A DNA stretch of 64,000 nucleotides from positions 1 to 64,000 of the forward strand of contig JBGSVW010000034.1 of NCBI GenBank assembly GCA_041752735.1. The letters run 5' to 3'. Shown in pieces: positions 26,644 to 34,465 of this stretch. The position numbers and the translations under genes were made by a program. This DNA comes from UBA1422 sp041752735. Lineage in GTDB: Bacteria > Bacillota > Clostridia > Peptostreptococcales > Anaerovoracaceae. The notes beneath the pieces are model-generated. The model did no database searches. It was not told the origin of the DNA and saw only the letters and a program-made list of their open reading frames with translations. The first letter of the stretch is position 1. Each line of letters opens with the position of its first letter.

Positions 26644-27336
26644 ATGGAAGTAGAAAACAAATTTGGAAAAATCAAAACCGTCGAAGAAGCCATGGAATAT
26701 ATCCAGGATGGCATGACAATCATGATTGCTGGATTTGGTGGCGTAGGCTCATCGTACCGTCTGGTGAATGAAATCATCAAGAAGAATGTCAAGAACTTGA
26801 CTTTGATTTCAATCGATGCAGGCGATCCCAACGTTGGCCCAGATCATATCATCCAAAACGAGCAAGTCAAAAAACTCATTACAAGCCACATCGGCGCAAC
26901 CCCAACAACCGGGCAGTTGATGAACGAAGGCAAACTGGAGGTTGAATTCTCTCCTCAGGGCACCCTGTCCGAAAGAATCAGAGCCGGTGGCGTAGGCCTT
27001 GGAGGCATCCTAACCGATGTCGGTCTTGGGACGATGGTTGAAGAAGGCAAACAGCAAGTCGTAGTAAACGGAAAGACATTCCTGGTTGAATCCGCACTCC
27101 GTGCTGACGTTGCCATTATTCTGGCAGAAAAAGCAGACTCCTTTGGCAACCTGGTTTACAGCAAAACCGCTAGAGGTCTGAATCCGCTTATGGCAATGGC
27201 CGCAGATATGACCATTGTTGATGCAAAAGAGATTGTTCCCCTTGGTGCGATTGATCCTGAAGATGTCGTCACACCGGGTGCTTTTGTTGAAGTTATAGTA
27301 CATGGAGGAGGTGACTGGACATGGGGATGGCAATAA
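26644..27336 (+). CDS. atoD: 3-oxoacid CoA-transferase, alpha subunit
   Basis: 230 residues of the family I CoA-transferase alpha subunit: early GFGGVGS (~31-37) and the later block LVYSKTARGLNPLMAMAAD. With AtoA it moves CoA from a donor acyl-CoA to a 3-oxo acid. Related proteins are AtoD (acetoacetate) and Bacillus YodS. First gene after the sigma-54 promoter; overlaps atoA by 16 bases. Substrate here is inferred from context: either acetoacetate (classical lysine fermentation) or a longer 3-oxo acid made by the adjacent aminotransferase. Confidence 0.88.
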   Translation: MEVENKFGKIKTVEEAMEYIQDGMTIMIAGFGGVGSSYRLVNEIIKKNVKNLTLISIDAGDPNVGPDHIIQNEQVKKLITSHIGATPTTGQLMNEGKLEVEFSPQGTLSERIRAGGVGLGGILTDVGLGTMVEEGKQQVVVNGKTFLVESALRADVAIILAEKADSFGNLVYSKTARGLNPLMAMAADMTIVDAKEIVPLGAIDPEDVVTPGAFVEVIVHGGGDWTWGWQ

Positions 27337-27983
27337 GAGAACAAATGGCGAGAAGAGCTGCCGAAGAAATCGAAAACGGTAACATCGTAAACTTGGGTTT
27401 CGGTATTCCACAGGCTGCAGCCGCATATATTTCCGAAGACAAAACTGTATTTTTCCACGCTGAAAACGGTGTACTTGGAGCCGGTGGTCCTGCCGAAAAA
27501 GGCAAAGAAGACGCTGACCTGGTTGATGCCGGTTGCGTGCCCATCACCGTGGTTCCCGGAGCTAGCTATTTTGACAGTGCCAACTCGTTCGCTTTGGTAA
27601 GAAGCGGCAAATTGGACATCACCATCTTGGGCGCTTTGGAAGTTGCCGAAAACGGTGACCTGGCCAACTGGATCGTCCCCGGTGCAATCGTTCCCGGCAT
27701 GGGCGGTGCAATGGATTTGGCAAGACATGCCCGAAAGGTCATCGCCGTCACAACCCACACCGACAAAAAAGGCAACCCCAAAATTAAAGAACGTTGCGAA
27801 CTGCCTTTGACCGCCACCGCTTGTGTTTCTTTGATTATTACGGACATCGCAGTCATCAAAGTAGAGAAGCGTGGACTGGTCCTCAAAGAGATCTTTGAAG
27901 GCAACACCATTGAAGATGTTATCAGCAAGACCGGCGCGAAGCTCATCGTTGAGGAACCAATCCGCGTCATTTCCTATGAGTAA
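27321..27983 (+). CDS. atoA: 3-oxoacid CoA-transferase, beta subunit
   Basis: 220 residues. The catalytic glutamate is in HAENGVLG (Glu48), preceded by NLGFGIP, both hallmarks of the beta subunit; this residue carries the glutamyl-CoA thioester. GGAGGTG precedes ATG 27321 within the end of atoD, so the subunits are translationally coupled for 1:1 assembly. It has the same role as AtoA and Bacillus YodR. Confidence 0.88.
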   Translation: MGMAIREQMARRAAEEIENGNIVNLGFGIPQAAAAYISEDKTVFFHAENGVLGAGGPAEKGKEDADLVDAGCVPITVVPGASYFDSANSFALVRSGKLDITILGALEVAENGDLANWIVPGAIVPGMGGAMDLARHARKVIAVTTHTDKKGNPKIKERCELPLTATACVSLIITDIAVIKVEKRGLVLKEIFEGNTIEDVISKTGAKLIVEEPIRVISYE

Positions 27984-28043
27984 TCAGTAGCAAATTCAAG
28001 AGAAAGTGCCAAATAAACCTTAACCTTATAAGGAGGAATCAAT

Positions 28044-29207
28044 ATGAGAGAAGCAGTAATTGTATCTGCAGTCAGAACCCCCATCGGTAAATACGCAGGC
28101 GTTCTTTCCAGACTGGAAGGGTATCAGCTTGCAGGGATTGTGGTCAAAGAGGCCGTCCGCCGCGCGGGGATCGACCCCAACCTGATTGAAGACGTATATA
28201 TGGGTAATGCAGAAGGCGCTCCAGGGAACCTGGGTCGTGTCGCAGCATTGGAAGCAGACTTGCCCGTATCCATCCCCGGTATGCAATTTGACAGACAGTG
28301 CGCTTCCGGCCTAGAAACCATTTGCGTTGCAGCTGCCATGATCGAAAGTGGACATGGAGATGTATATGTGGCCGGTGGTGCAGAAAGCATGACCAACAAC
28401 CCGTATTTTCTTTCCAAATCATCAAAAGCATATAGCTATGCGCCCCCTTCCTTTAATTACGTTATGATGTCGCCTCCCAAGGCCGGTAATCCGGACATGG
28501 GTGTCACAGCAGAAAATGTTCTCGAAGTGCATCCCGTGACCCGCGAGGCTATGGATCAGTTTGCCTTTGAAAGCCATCAAAAGGCAATCAAGGCCATTGA
28601 AGCTGGTGTATTTAAAGAACAAATCGTTCCGATTCTGACCAAGGTCGGTCGAAACGAAGTCACCGTCGACACCGACGAATCCCCACGTGCTGATGCCAGT
28701 CTAGAACAGATGGCCAAATTAAAGCCAATCTTCGTGAAAGACGGTTCCGTCACGGCAGGCAACAGCTGTCCCATGAACGATGGCGCTGCAGCAGTTGTCA
28801 TTATGAGCAAAGAAAAGGCCGACGAGCTTGGAATCCCCGTTTTGCTGAAGGTCAAAGGATTCGCTACAGTTGGTCTAGACCCAGCCGTTATGGGCTTCGG
28901 TCCCATTGGCGCAGTGAACAAACTACTCAAGAAAACCGGTATTTCCCTGGACGAAGTAGAAATGATTGAACTAAACGAAGCATTTGCTTCTCAATCCATC
29001 GGTTGTATCGAAGAGCTGGGTCTTGATCCGGCCAGAGTCAACCCCAATGGCGGTGCAATCGCCCTTGGCCACGCATTAGGCGCAACCGGAGCGGTGCTGA
29101 CCACAAAGGCAGCTTACGCAATGAAAAACAGCGAGCGCAAATATGCAATCGTTACCATGTGCATCGGTGGCGGCGAAGGTGCTGCAGCGATGTTTGAAAG
29201 ACCATAA
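28044..29207 (+). CDS. Thiolase (3-oxoacyl-CoA acyltransferase)
   Basis: 387 residues with the complete catalytic set: Cys86 in RQCASG, His343 in ALGHALG and Cys373 in MCIGGG. It splits a 3-oxoacyl-CoA with CoA into acetyl-CoA and a shorter acyl-CoA, or the reverse. The segment AGGAESMTNNPYFL resembles the ESM form of 3-oxoadipyl-type thiolases (PcaF) more than the MENM form of acetoacetyl-CoA thiolases (AtoB/ThlA), which hints at a longer substrate; this is a weak, memory-based inference. AGGAGG precedes ATG. Confidence 0.88.
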   Translation: MREAVIVSAVRTPIGKYAGVLSRLEGYQLAGIVVKEAVRRAGIDPNLIEDVYMGNAEGAPGNLGRVAALEADLPVSIPGMQFDRQCASGLETICVAAAMIESGHGDVYVAGGAESMTNNPYFLSKSSKAYSYAPPSFNYVMMSPPKAGNPDMGVTAENVLEVHPVTREAMDQFAFESHQKAIKAIEAGVFKEQIVPILTKVGRNEVTVDTDESPRADASLEQMAKLKPIFVKDGSVTAGNSCPMNDGAAAVVIMSKEKADELGIPVLLKVKGFATVGLDPAVMGFGPIGAVNKLLKKTGISLDEVEMIELNEAFASQSIGCIEELGLDPARVNPNGGAIALGHALGATGAVLTTKAAYAMKNSERKYAIVTMCIGGGEGAAAMFERP

Positions 29208-29283
29208 CTTGAATCTTGAAAATCAACCATGGGCTTGAACATCAACCATCGATTTCAGGCTCATAAAACAGAAAGGCAATATC

Positions 29284-30621
29284 ATGAGTGAAAAAAACGT
29301 TTTAAGCCTGGACTTCCACAAGAAGTACCCGAAAGTCGCCTATGGCAAAGGTATTTATATGTACACCGAAGACGGCGTCGAGCTGATTGACGGCGCCAGC
29401 GGCCCGGTTCTTGCCAGCCTAGGCCATGGTGTTCCTGAAATGGCGGAAGTTCTCAAAGAGCAAGCGCTCAAAATCGCCTACGCCCACCGGGACGACTGCA
29501 CCTCCGAGGTTCTGGAGCAACATTGCAGAATGGTTGCCGATTTGACCAACAATGACATGGGTCGAATCTTCGAAGTCTGCGGTGGTTCAGAAGCCAACGA
29601 AATTGCCATCAAACTGGTTCGTAAATACCAGATTCTGAGGGGCAAGCCCAGCAAATACAAGATTATCGGCAGATGGCAGAGCTACCACGGCATGACCAAT
29701 GGTGCTCTTTCCGTTAGCGGATTCGCCAAAAGACGTGCAGGTTACGAGCCATACCTTCATGAATATGGCCACATCGCTCCGGCATATTGCTACAGATGCT
29801 GGTTTGGCAAAGAAGAAGGCAGCTGTAACTTTGAATGTGCCCAAGCCCTCGAGAATGAAATTCTCAACCAGGGTCCGGATGCCGTCGCAGCATTCATCAT
29901 GGAACCGGTTTCCGGCATGTCCCTCTGCGCAGCAGCACCTCCCGCAGGTTACTTCAAAGAAATCCGAAGAATCTGTGACAAATATGATGTCCTCTTGATG
30001 ATGGACGAAGTCATGTCAGGTGTGGGTAGAACCGGCGTTCCCTTCGCTTATCAGCGATATGGCATCAAACCCGACGTGGTCACCATGGGCAAAGCCCTCA
30101 GTGGTGGATACTTCCCACTGGCAGCCGTAGGTATTTCCGAAGCAATGTACAAATCCATGGATGAAAACGGTGGCAACTTCCCACCGGGCTTCTCTTGGTC
30201 CGCAAGTCCTTTGGGCGCAGCTGTCGGTATCGCCGCGCTGAATTACCTAAAGGATCACAAACTGATTGAACAATGCGCAGCCAGAGGTGAATACCTTAAG
30301 GCAAAGCTGGAAGGTCTAAAGGCTGTCCATCCCACCATCGGCGACGTCCGGGGCATGGGCCTGATGATCGGCATCGAGCTGGTCAAAGACAAAGCCACCA
30401 AAGAAAGTTTCCCACCTTCAGTAGGTTACTCCGGCCAGGTTGCTGACGAGTGCCTCAGACAAAACATGCTCATCGAATCCAGTGCAGGCTGCAACAAAGG
30501 CCAATCCGGCGACACACTGATGCTGGCACCTGCCTTCGTGGTATCCGAAGCCGAAATCGACAAAATCGTAGAACGTCTGGATGGCGTACTGACCTTGGTC
30601 GAAAAGAAAAACGGATTCTAA
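29284..30621 (+). CDS. Class III PLP aminotransferase, YodT-like
   Basis: 445 residues, fold type I omega/beta-amino-acid aminotransferase. CGGSEANE (~99-106) holds phosphate contacts, MMDEVMSGVGRTG (~239-251) has the PLP-ring aspartate D241, and the Schiff-base lysine is K270 in TMGKALSGG. A cysteine set C169, C172, C181, C185 (YCYRC...SC...EC) also seems present in YodT-type enzymes and could bind a metal. It sits beside CoA-transferase genes and kamA as in Bacillus, so the likely substrate is beta-lysine or its N6-acetyl form, deaminated at C3. No acetyltransferase is in the window. Confidence 0.8.
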   Translation: MSEKNVLSLDFHKKYPKVAYGKGIYMYTEDGVELIDGASGPVLASLGHGVPEMAEVLKEQALKIAYAHRDDCTSEVLEQHCRMVADLTNNDMGRIFEVCGGSEANEIAIKLVRKYQILRGKPSKYKIIGRWQSYHGMTNGALSVSGFAKRRAGYEPYLHEYGHIAPAYCYRCWFGKEEGSCNFECAQALENEILNQGPDAVAAFIMEPVSGMSLCAAAPPAGYFKEIRRICDKYDVLLMMDEVMSGVGRTGVPFAYQRYGIKPDVVTMGKALSGGYFPLAAVGISEAMYKSMDENGGNFPPGFSWSASPLGAAVGIAALNYLKDHKLIEQCAARGEYLKAKLEGLKAVHPTIGDVRGMGLMIGIELVKDKATKESFPPSVGYSGQVADECLRQNMLIESSAGCNKGQSGDTLMLAPAFVVSEAEIDKIVERLDGVLTLVEKKNGF

Positions 30622-30662
30622 ACACCTCAAAGCCATTTCTCACCAAAGCCGCAAGGCGAATA

Positions 30663-30697
30663 AAAAATCCCCCGGAAAAGTTTTCCGGGGGATTTTT
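30663..30697. terminator. Bidirectional terminator between aminotransferase and kamA
   Basis: Perfect stem AATCCCCCGGAAAA with its complement and T-runs on both strands; it serves both convergent transcripts. Confidence 0.95.
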
Positions 30698-30713
30698 ATA
30701 GTAGTGTCTAATG

Positions 30714-31973
30714 TTATTTTTTATTTCTTTCGTGTCTCAGCAAATGCATGGGTTCCATGGACATACGTTCTCCACGAAGCAGTCCTTCCACGCCTTCATA
30801 ATGATACTCTTTTTTGTCGGTGCAATAATCACAGGTACATTCCAATTCTTCCTGGTGGGAAGGCTCTGAATATGTTGTGATAACACCTTCGTAATTTCGT
30901 AGGACCACCTTGCCCGGTGACTGTGAAATCATGTACTGCGGCATGACAGGAATCTTGCCGCCGCCTCCCGGTGCATCCACGACGAATGTCGGAACTGCAT
31001 ATCCCGAGGTATGGCCACGCAGGCCTTCGATGATTTCGATACCCTTGGATACCGGTGTTCTGAAGTGGGCAATGCCCAGGGAAAGGTCGCACTGATAAAT
31101 GTAGTAAGGTCTTACACGGTTCTTAACAAGAACGTGAACCAAATCTCTCATGATATGAGGGCAGTCATTGACGCCTCTTAGTAATACGGACTGGTTGCCT
31201 AGAGGAATCCCAGCATTGGCAATCTTTGCGCAAGCTTCTGCCGCTTCCGGTGTCATTTCTTTGGGATGGTTGAAATGTGTGTTCAGCCAAATGGGATGAT
31301 ATTTCTTTAGCATGTTCACCAGGTCATCGGTTATTCTCATGGGCATAACAACAGGAGTTCTGGAGCCCAGTCGAACAATTTCTACATGGGGAATCTTGCG
31401 AAGTTCGCTGATGATGAATTCCAATGTGTCATCGGATACGCATAGACAGTCGCCACCGGACAACAATACGTCACGAACTTGCGGAGTCTTCTTGATGTAT
31501 TCGATACACTGCATAATGTCTTCTCGGCTTCTGGCTCCATCTTTTTCGCCGGCCAGTCTTCTTCTGGTGCAATGTCTGCAGTACATGGAGCATTGGTCGG
31601 TAATCAGGAAAAGAACCCGATCAGGATATCTGTGGGTCAGACCCGGAGCCGGAGAATCCTCGTCTTCGTGAAGGGGATCGGCCATATCTTCTTCATAGCG
31701 GAACGTTTCGTTGAGGACTGGAACCGCCTGCATTCTAACCGGGCATCTGGGGTCATCCGGATCCATCAAGGATGCGTAGTAAGGTGTGATTCCAACGCGG
31801 AATCCGTCCATTACCTTTTCGATATCTTCTTTTTCTTTGGCAGTCAAGTTGACAACCTGGCCGATTTCTTCAACAGTGGTCAAGCGGTGGCTAATCTGCC
31901 ATACCCAATCATTCCACTGTTCATCGGTAACATCTTTCCACAAGGGAATGTCTTTCCAATTTCTAATTGCCAT
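30714..31973 (-). CDS. kamA: L-lysine 2,3-aminomutase (radical SAM, PLP)
   Basis: 419 residues. The radical-SAM cluster is C128-x3-C132-x2-C135. The PLP lysine is K340 in GGGGK. The zinc ligands are C271, C379, C381 and C384. The two aspartates that hold the lysine side-chain amine in the Clostridium subterminale enzyme (D293, D330) are kept as D296 (CDLSLG) and D333 (VDAPGG); glutamate 2,3-aminomutase has Lys/Asn there. So it should make L-beta-lysine from L-lysine. Start ATG 31973 follows AAGGAG; a GTG at 31988 overlaps that site. It has its own sigma-54 promoter. Confidence 0.95.
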   Translation of the reverse strand: MAIRNWKDIPLWKDVTDEQWNDWVWQISHRLTTVEEIGQVVNLTAKEKEDIEKVMDGFRVGITPYYASLMDPDDPRCPVRMQAVPVLNETFRYEEDMADPLHEDEDSPAPGLTHRYPDRVLFLITDQCSMYCRHCTRRRLAGEKDGARSREDIMQCIEYIKKTPQVRDVLLSGGDCLCVSDDTLEFIISELRKIPHVEIVRLGSRTPVVMPMRITDDLVNMLKKYHPIWLNTHFNHPKEMTPEAAEACAKIANAGIPLGNQSVLLRGVNDCPHIMRDLVHVLVKNRVRPYYIYQCDLSLGIAHFRTPVSKGIEIIEGLRGHTSGYAVPTFVVDAPGGGGKIPVMPQYMISQSPGKVVLRNYEGVITTYSEPSHQEELECTCDYCTDKKEYHYEGVEGLLRGERMSMEPMHLLRHERNKK

Positions 31974-32120
31974 TTTCTTCTCCTTCACATTCTATTGATT
32001 ATTAGGGATATTTTTTTCGCCATTCGGAAGGGCTTTCGGAAGGGCTACGTTCGTCTGCAAATCTTATTCTATGGCGCTTCACCAGCGTGTCGGAAATAAG
32101 AAATTATCATACCTAATATA

Positions 32121-32139
32121 ATAGCAATTCTTGTGCCAA
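32121..32139 (-). promoter_or_regulatory. Sigma-54 promoter of kamA
   Basis: On the minus strand TTGGCACAAGAATTGCTAT fits TGGCAYR-N4-TTGCW exactly; GG at 32137-32136 and GC at 32125-32124. It lies ~150 bases upstream of the kamA start and points at it. Confidence 0.85.
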
Positions 32140-32210
32140 ACCATGACAGAGGGAGAATTATCGTAAAGCGTTGGAAATGCATAGCTCCGATACCTGCGCA
32201 AAAAACAAGT

Positions 32211-32258
32211 GAACCGATATCTGTTCAACCCGTTTATGGCACGAACAGAAATCGGCTC
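32211..32258 (-). promoter_or_regulatory. Inverted repeat: candidate activator site for kamA and terminator of the activator gene
   Basis: Arms 32211-32226 and 32243-32258 match at 14 of 16 positions and include ATCGGTTC. The centre is ~98 bases upstream of the kamA -24 element. On the minus strand a run of T follows the hairpin, so it can also terminate the activator gene, whose stop is at 32265. Confidence 0.6.
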
Positions 32259-32264
32259 TTATAA

Positions 32265-34325
32265 CTATTGAATTCCGTATTTTTTCTTTTTGCGTACCAA
32301 TTGGGTTTGGCTGATGCCAATGGCGGAGGCTACTTTCCGGGTGGAGCCGTACTTGTCGCAGGCTTGCCGGATAATTTGCTTTTCGAAATCGTGCACCATG
32401 GCTTCCAGCTCAAGCCCCCTTTCAATTTCTCCGTTCATTTGTTCGGGCAAATCCATCAGTGGTTTGTCGAAAATTTGCCCATGAAGTTCCCGCATTACGT
32501 CGATGATGGCAATGTTCTCTCCTTTAGCATTGATGAGCAAGCGTTGCACCACGTTCTCCAGTTCCCGGATGTTTCCCTTCCATTCTCTATGCGCCAGGTA
32601 TTCTACCGCATTTTCATCGATGCCTCGCGTCATCCCAAATTTTTTCCCGTACTTCTGAACAAAGTGATCCACCAACGGCGGAATGTCATCCCGCCTTTCG
32701 CTGAGGGATGGCACCTTAACGGGGAAAACGTTGAGTCTGTAGTATAAGTCGCGACGGAAGGTCTTGTTCTCGATGAAGTCCTCCAAATCCCGATTGGTCG
32801 CCGAGATGATTCGTACGTTGGTTTTGACAGGGAGGGTTCCACCCACCCGGAAAAATTCACCATCCTGGATTACCCGCAAAAGTTTTGCTTGAATTTCAGG
32901 GGGAAGTTCTCCCACCTCATCCAGAAAAACAATTCCATTGTCGGCCACTTCAAAATACCCTTTTTTGCCTGAGGTGTTGGCTCCGGTAAAGGATCCGGGT
33001 TCATACCCGAAGAATTCCGACTCCATAAGATTGGCGGGTATGGATGCACAGTTGATTTTCACAAAGGGTTGCATCTTACGGCTGCTGTTCTTTTGTATAA
33101 TATTGGCGACTTTCTCCTTGCCTACACCCGTGTCTCCGGAAATCAGTACGTTGCAATCATACTTGGCAACCCCCATAATTTCTTCCATGACCAGCGCCAT
33201 GGCATGGCTGACGGTTATAAAATCTTCAACCAAAAGGCTTTCACCCCCCGGTGGCATCGTAACACGGAAGGCATCGGTTTTTTCCCGTCGCTTCTCAATG
33301 GTTGCCCCTTCAAAAAACGGAGCCAGTTCGTTGACCAGTTCAAGGTCGAACTCATCGTACTTTTCCAGGTAACCATCGGCGCATTTTATATCCAACTGCC
33401 TGGCAATGGTCTCAGTAATATATAAGGCAATATTGTAGTTGTTGATCAGGTTAGTGAAAAAAACAGTACCCCCCTCCCGGGTGGCCAGGATATTCAGGGT
33501 CTCGGCACCAGGTATATCCGCGCAGTTAACGGTGACATCAAAGTGTCCCTCGGCTTTCAGGCTCTTTATTCCTTCCATGGGACGTAAAATGTTCACATAA
33601 TGGGTTTCATTAAATGTCTTTTGGACTAGCTGATCCACTTGATCTCCTTGGATGATAGTATTGGTCATTTTATCAATGACATTGACGATTTTGGCATCCG
33701 CTCCTGCTGCTTTGCGGATGGTATGTCCGAACAGCAAGTTTAGCATCAGGTTATTGCCCACTACCAGGAAATTTTTTTGGGTAGCTGCTGCTTTGCTGAC
33801 ACTGTAAAGCGTGCCGGATTCATTTAAGGTATAGAGCAACAAGTCCACAGGCAATCCCTGGGTTTTGCGTACAATTGGAATCGGATTATAGATGATGGCA
33901 TATCCTTCCGCATCCACCTGATTATAGGCACGGTCGATCCCCATAATTTTGCTGATGTAAATAGGTATGGATGCAAGGGAAGTATTGCAAATCACCTCGT
34001 CGCCCACCTTTAGGTTTTTATCACTGACATAATCCTTGCCGATTTCTTCCACGATTCCGTATAAAAGCCCACCGGTATCGGTGACCGGATTGTGCAGTTT
34101 CCCACGGCGGATGACAATATCTATCAGCTTTTGGCGTATGGTATCGTCGTTATCATTGGATTCCTGGCAAATCTGACGGAAGCTGGTGCCCTCAATATGA
34201 ATTCTCTTGATGGCAACCCGCATCTCGTCTGATGAAATTTCTCTGTTATTATCAAGGCGCCAGGCGGTGGTTGGAAAAACTTGCCTAGGTTCCATCACCC
34301 TGTCCATTCCGTACTCTTGACTCAT
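32265..34325 (-). CDS. Sigma-54 activator with a 3,5-diaminohexanoate dehydrogenase-like sensor domain
   Basis: 686 residues. Residues ~1-340 resemble L-erythro-3,5-diaminohexanoate dehydrogenase (Kdd) along nearly its whole length: RVMEP near the start, RGKLHNPVTDTGGLL (~74-88), LKVGDEV (~105-111), VNCADIPGAETL (~266-277) and EGGTVFF (~284-290). The dinucleotide loop, glycine-rich in Kdd, reads VVGNNLMLN here (~188-196). Then come an AAA+ sigma-54 domain with Walker A GDTGVGKE (~397-404), GSFTGA (~444-449) and Walker B GIVFLDE (~464-470), and a Fis helix-turn-helix (~661-685). Probably senses a lysine-fermentation intermediate and activates kamA and atoD. Start ATG 34325 is preferred to 34334 by ribosome-site spacing. 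Confidence 0.88.
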   Translation of the reverse strand: MSQEYGMDRVMEPRQVFPTTAWRLDNNREISSDEMRVAIKRIHIEGTSFRQICQESNDNDDTIRQKLIDIVIRRGKLHNPVTDTGGLLYGIVEEIGKDYVSDKNLKVGDEVICNTSLASIPIYISKIMGIDRAYNQVDAEGYAIIYNPIPIVRKTQGLPVDLLLYTLNESGTLYSVSKAAATQKNFLVVGNNLMLNLLFGHTIRKAAGADAKIVNVIDKMTNTIIQGDQVDQLVQKTFNETHYVNILRPMEGIKSLKAEGHFDVTVNCADIPGAETLNILATREGGTVFFTNLINNYNIALYITETIARQLDIKCADGYLEKYDEFDLELVNELAPFFEGATIEKRREKTDAFRVTMPPGGESLLVEDFITVSHAMALVMEEIMGVAKYDCNVLISGDTGVGKEKVANIIQKNSSRKMQPFVKINCASIPANLMESEFFGYEPGSFTGANTSGKKGYFEVADNGIVFLDEVGELPPEIQAKLLRVIQDGEFFRVGGTLPVKTNVRIISATNRDLEDFIENKTFRRDLYYRLNVFPVKVPSLSERRDDIPPLVDHFVQKYGKKFGMTRGIDENAVEYLAHREWKGNIRELENVVQRLLINAKGENIAIIDVMRELHGQIFDKPLMDLPEQMNGEIERGLELEAMVHDFEKQIIRQACDKYGSTRKVASAIGISQTQLVRKKKKYGIQ

Positions 34326-34356
34326 AAAAAGCATCGCTCCTTTCGGGTGATTCTAT

Positions 34357-34404
34357 ATCGGTTCACCCTTGTTTCATGATAACCGAAACCGATTCCTTTT
34401 GCAA
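34357..34404 (-). promoter_or_regulatory. Sigma-70 promoter of the activator with overlapping ATCGGTT sites
   Basis: Minus strand: TTGCAA (34404-34399), 17 bases, TATCAT (34381-34376). AACCGAT (34387-34393) lies in the spacer and ATCGGTTCA (34357-34365) just after the -10, so the activator may repress its own gene. Confidence 0.6.
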
Positions 34405-34406
34405 CA

Positions 34407-34440
34407 AAAAACCGCAGACGCCTTTCGGCACTGCGGTTTT
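34407..34440 (-). terminator. Terminator after the permease gene
   Basis: Minus strand hairpin with ACCGCAG / CTGCGGT arms plus an inner GCC/GGC pairing, followed by a T-run. Confidence 0.85.
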
Positions 34441-34465
34441 AATGATTTTTGTTTTTGGATTATTC

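Noticed and set aside
26644..30621. Operon is a plain butyrate or acetoacetate pathway
   Set aside because: No butyryl-CoA dehydrogenase, crotonase or 3-hydroxybutyryl-CoA dehydrogenase is present, and the aminotransferase and sigma-54 link to kamA point to amino-acid breakdown. The classical lysine route elsewhere in the genome is not excluded.
30714..31973. KamA might be a glutamate 2,3-aminomutase
   Set aside because: Both aspartates that hold the lysine side-chain amine are kept (D296, D333); the glutamate enzyme has Lys and Asn there.
32265..33300. The activator gene might be two genes (dehydrogenase and regulator) joined by error
   Set aside because: The order on the minus strand is dehydrogenase-like part first and AAA+ second in one uninterrupted frame, with no internal ribosome site or stop seen at the junction.
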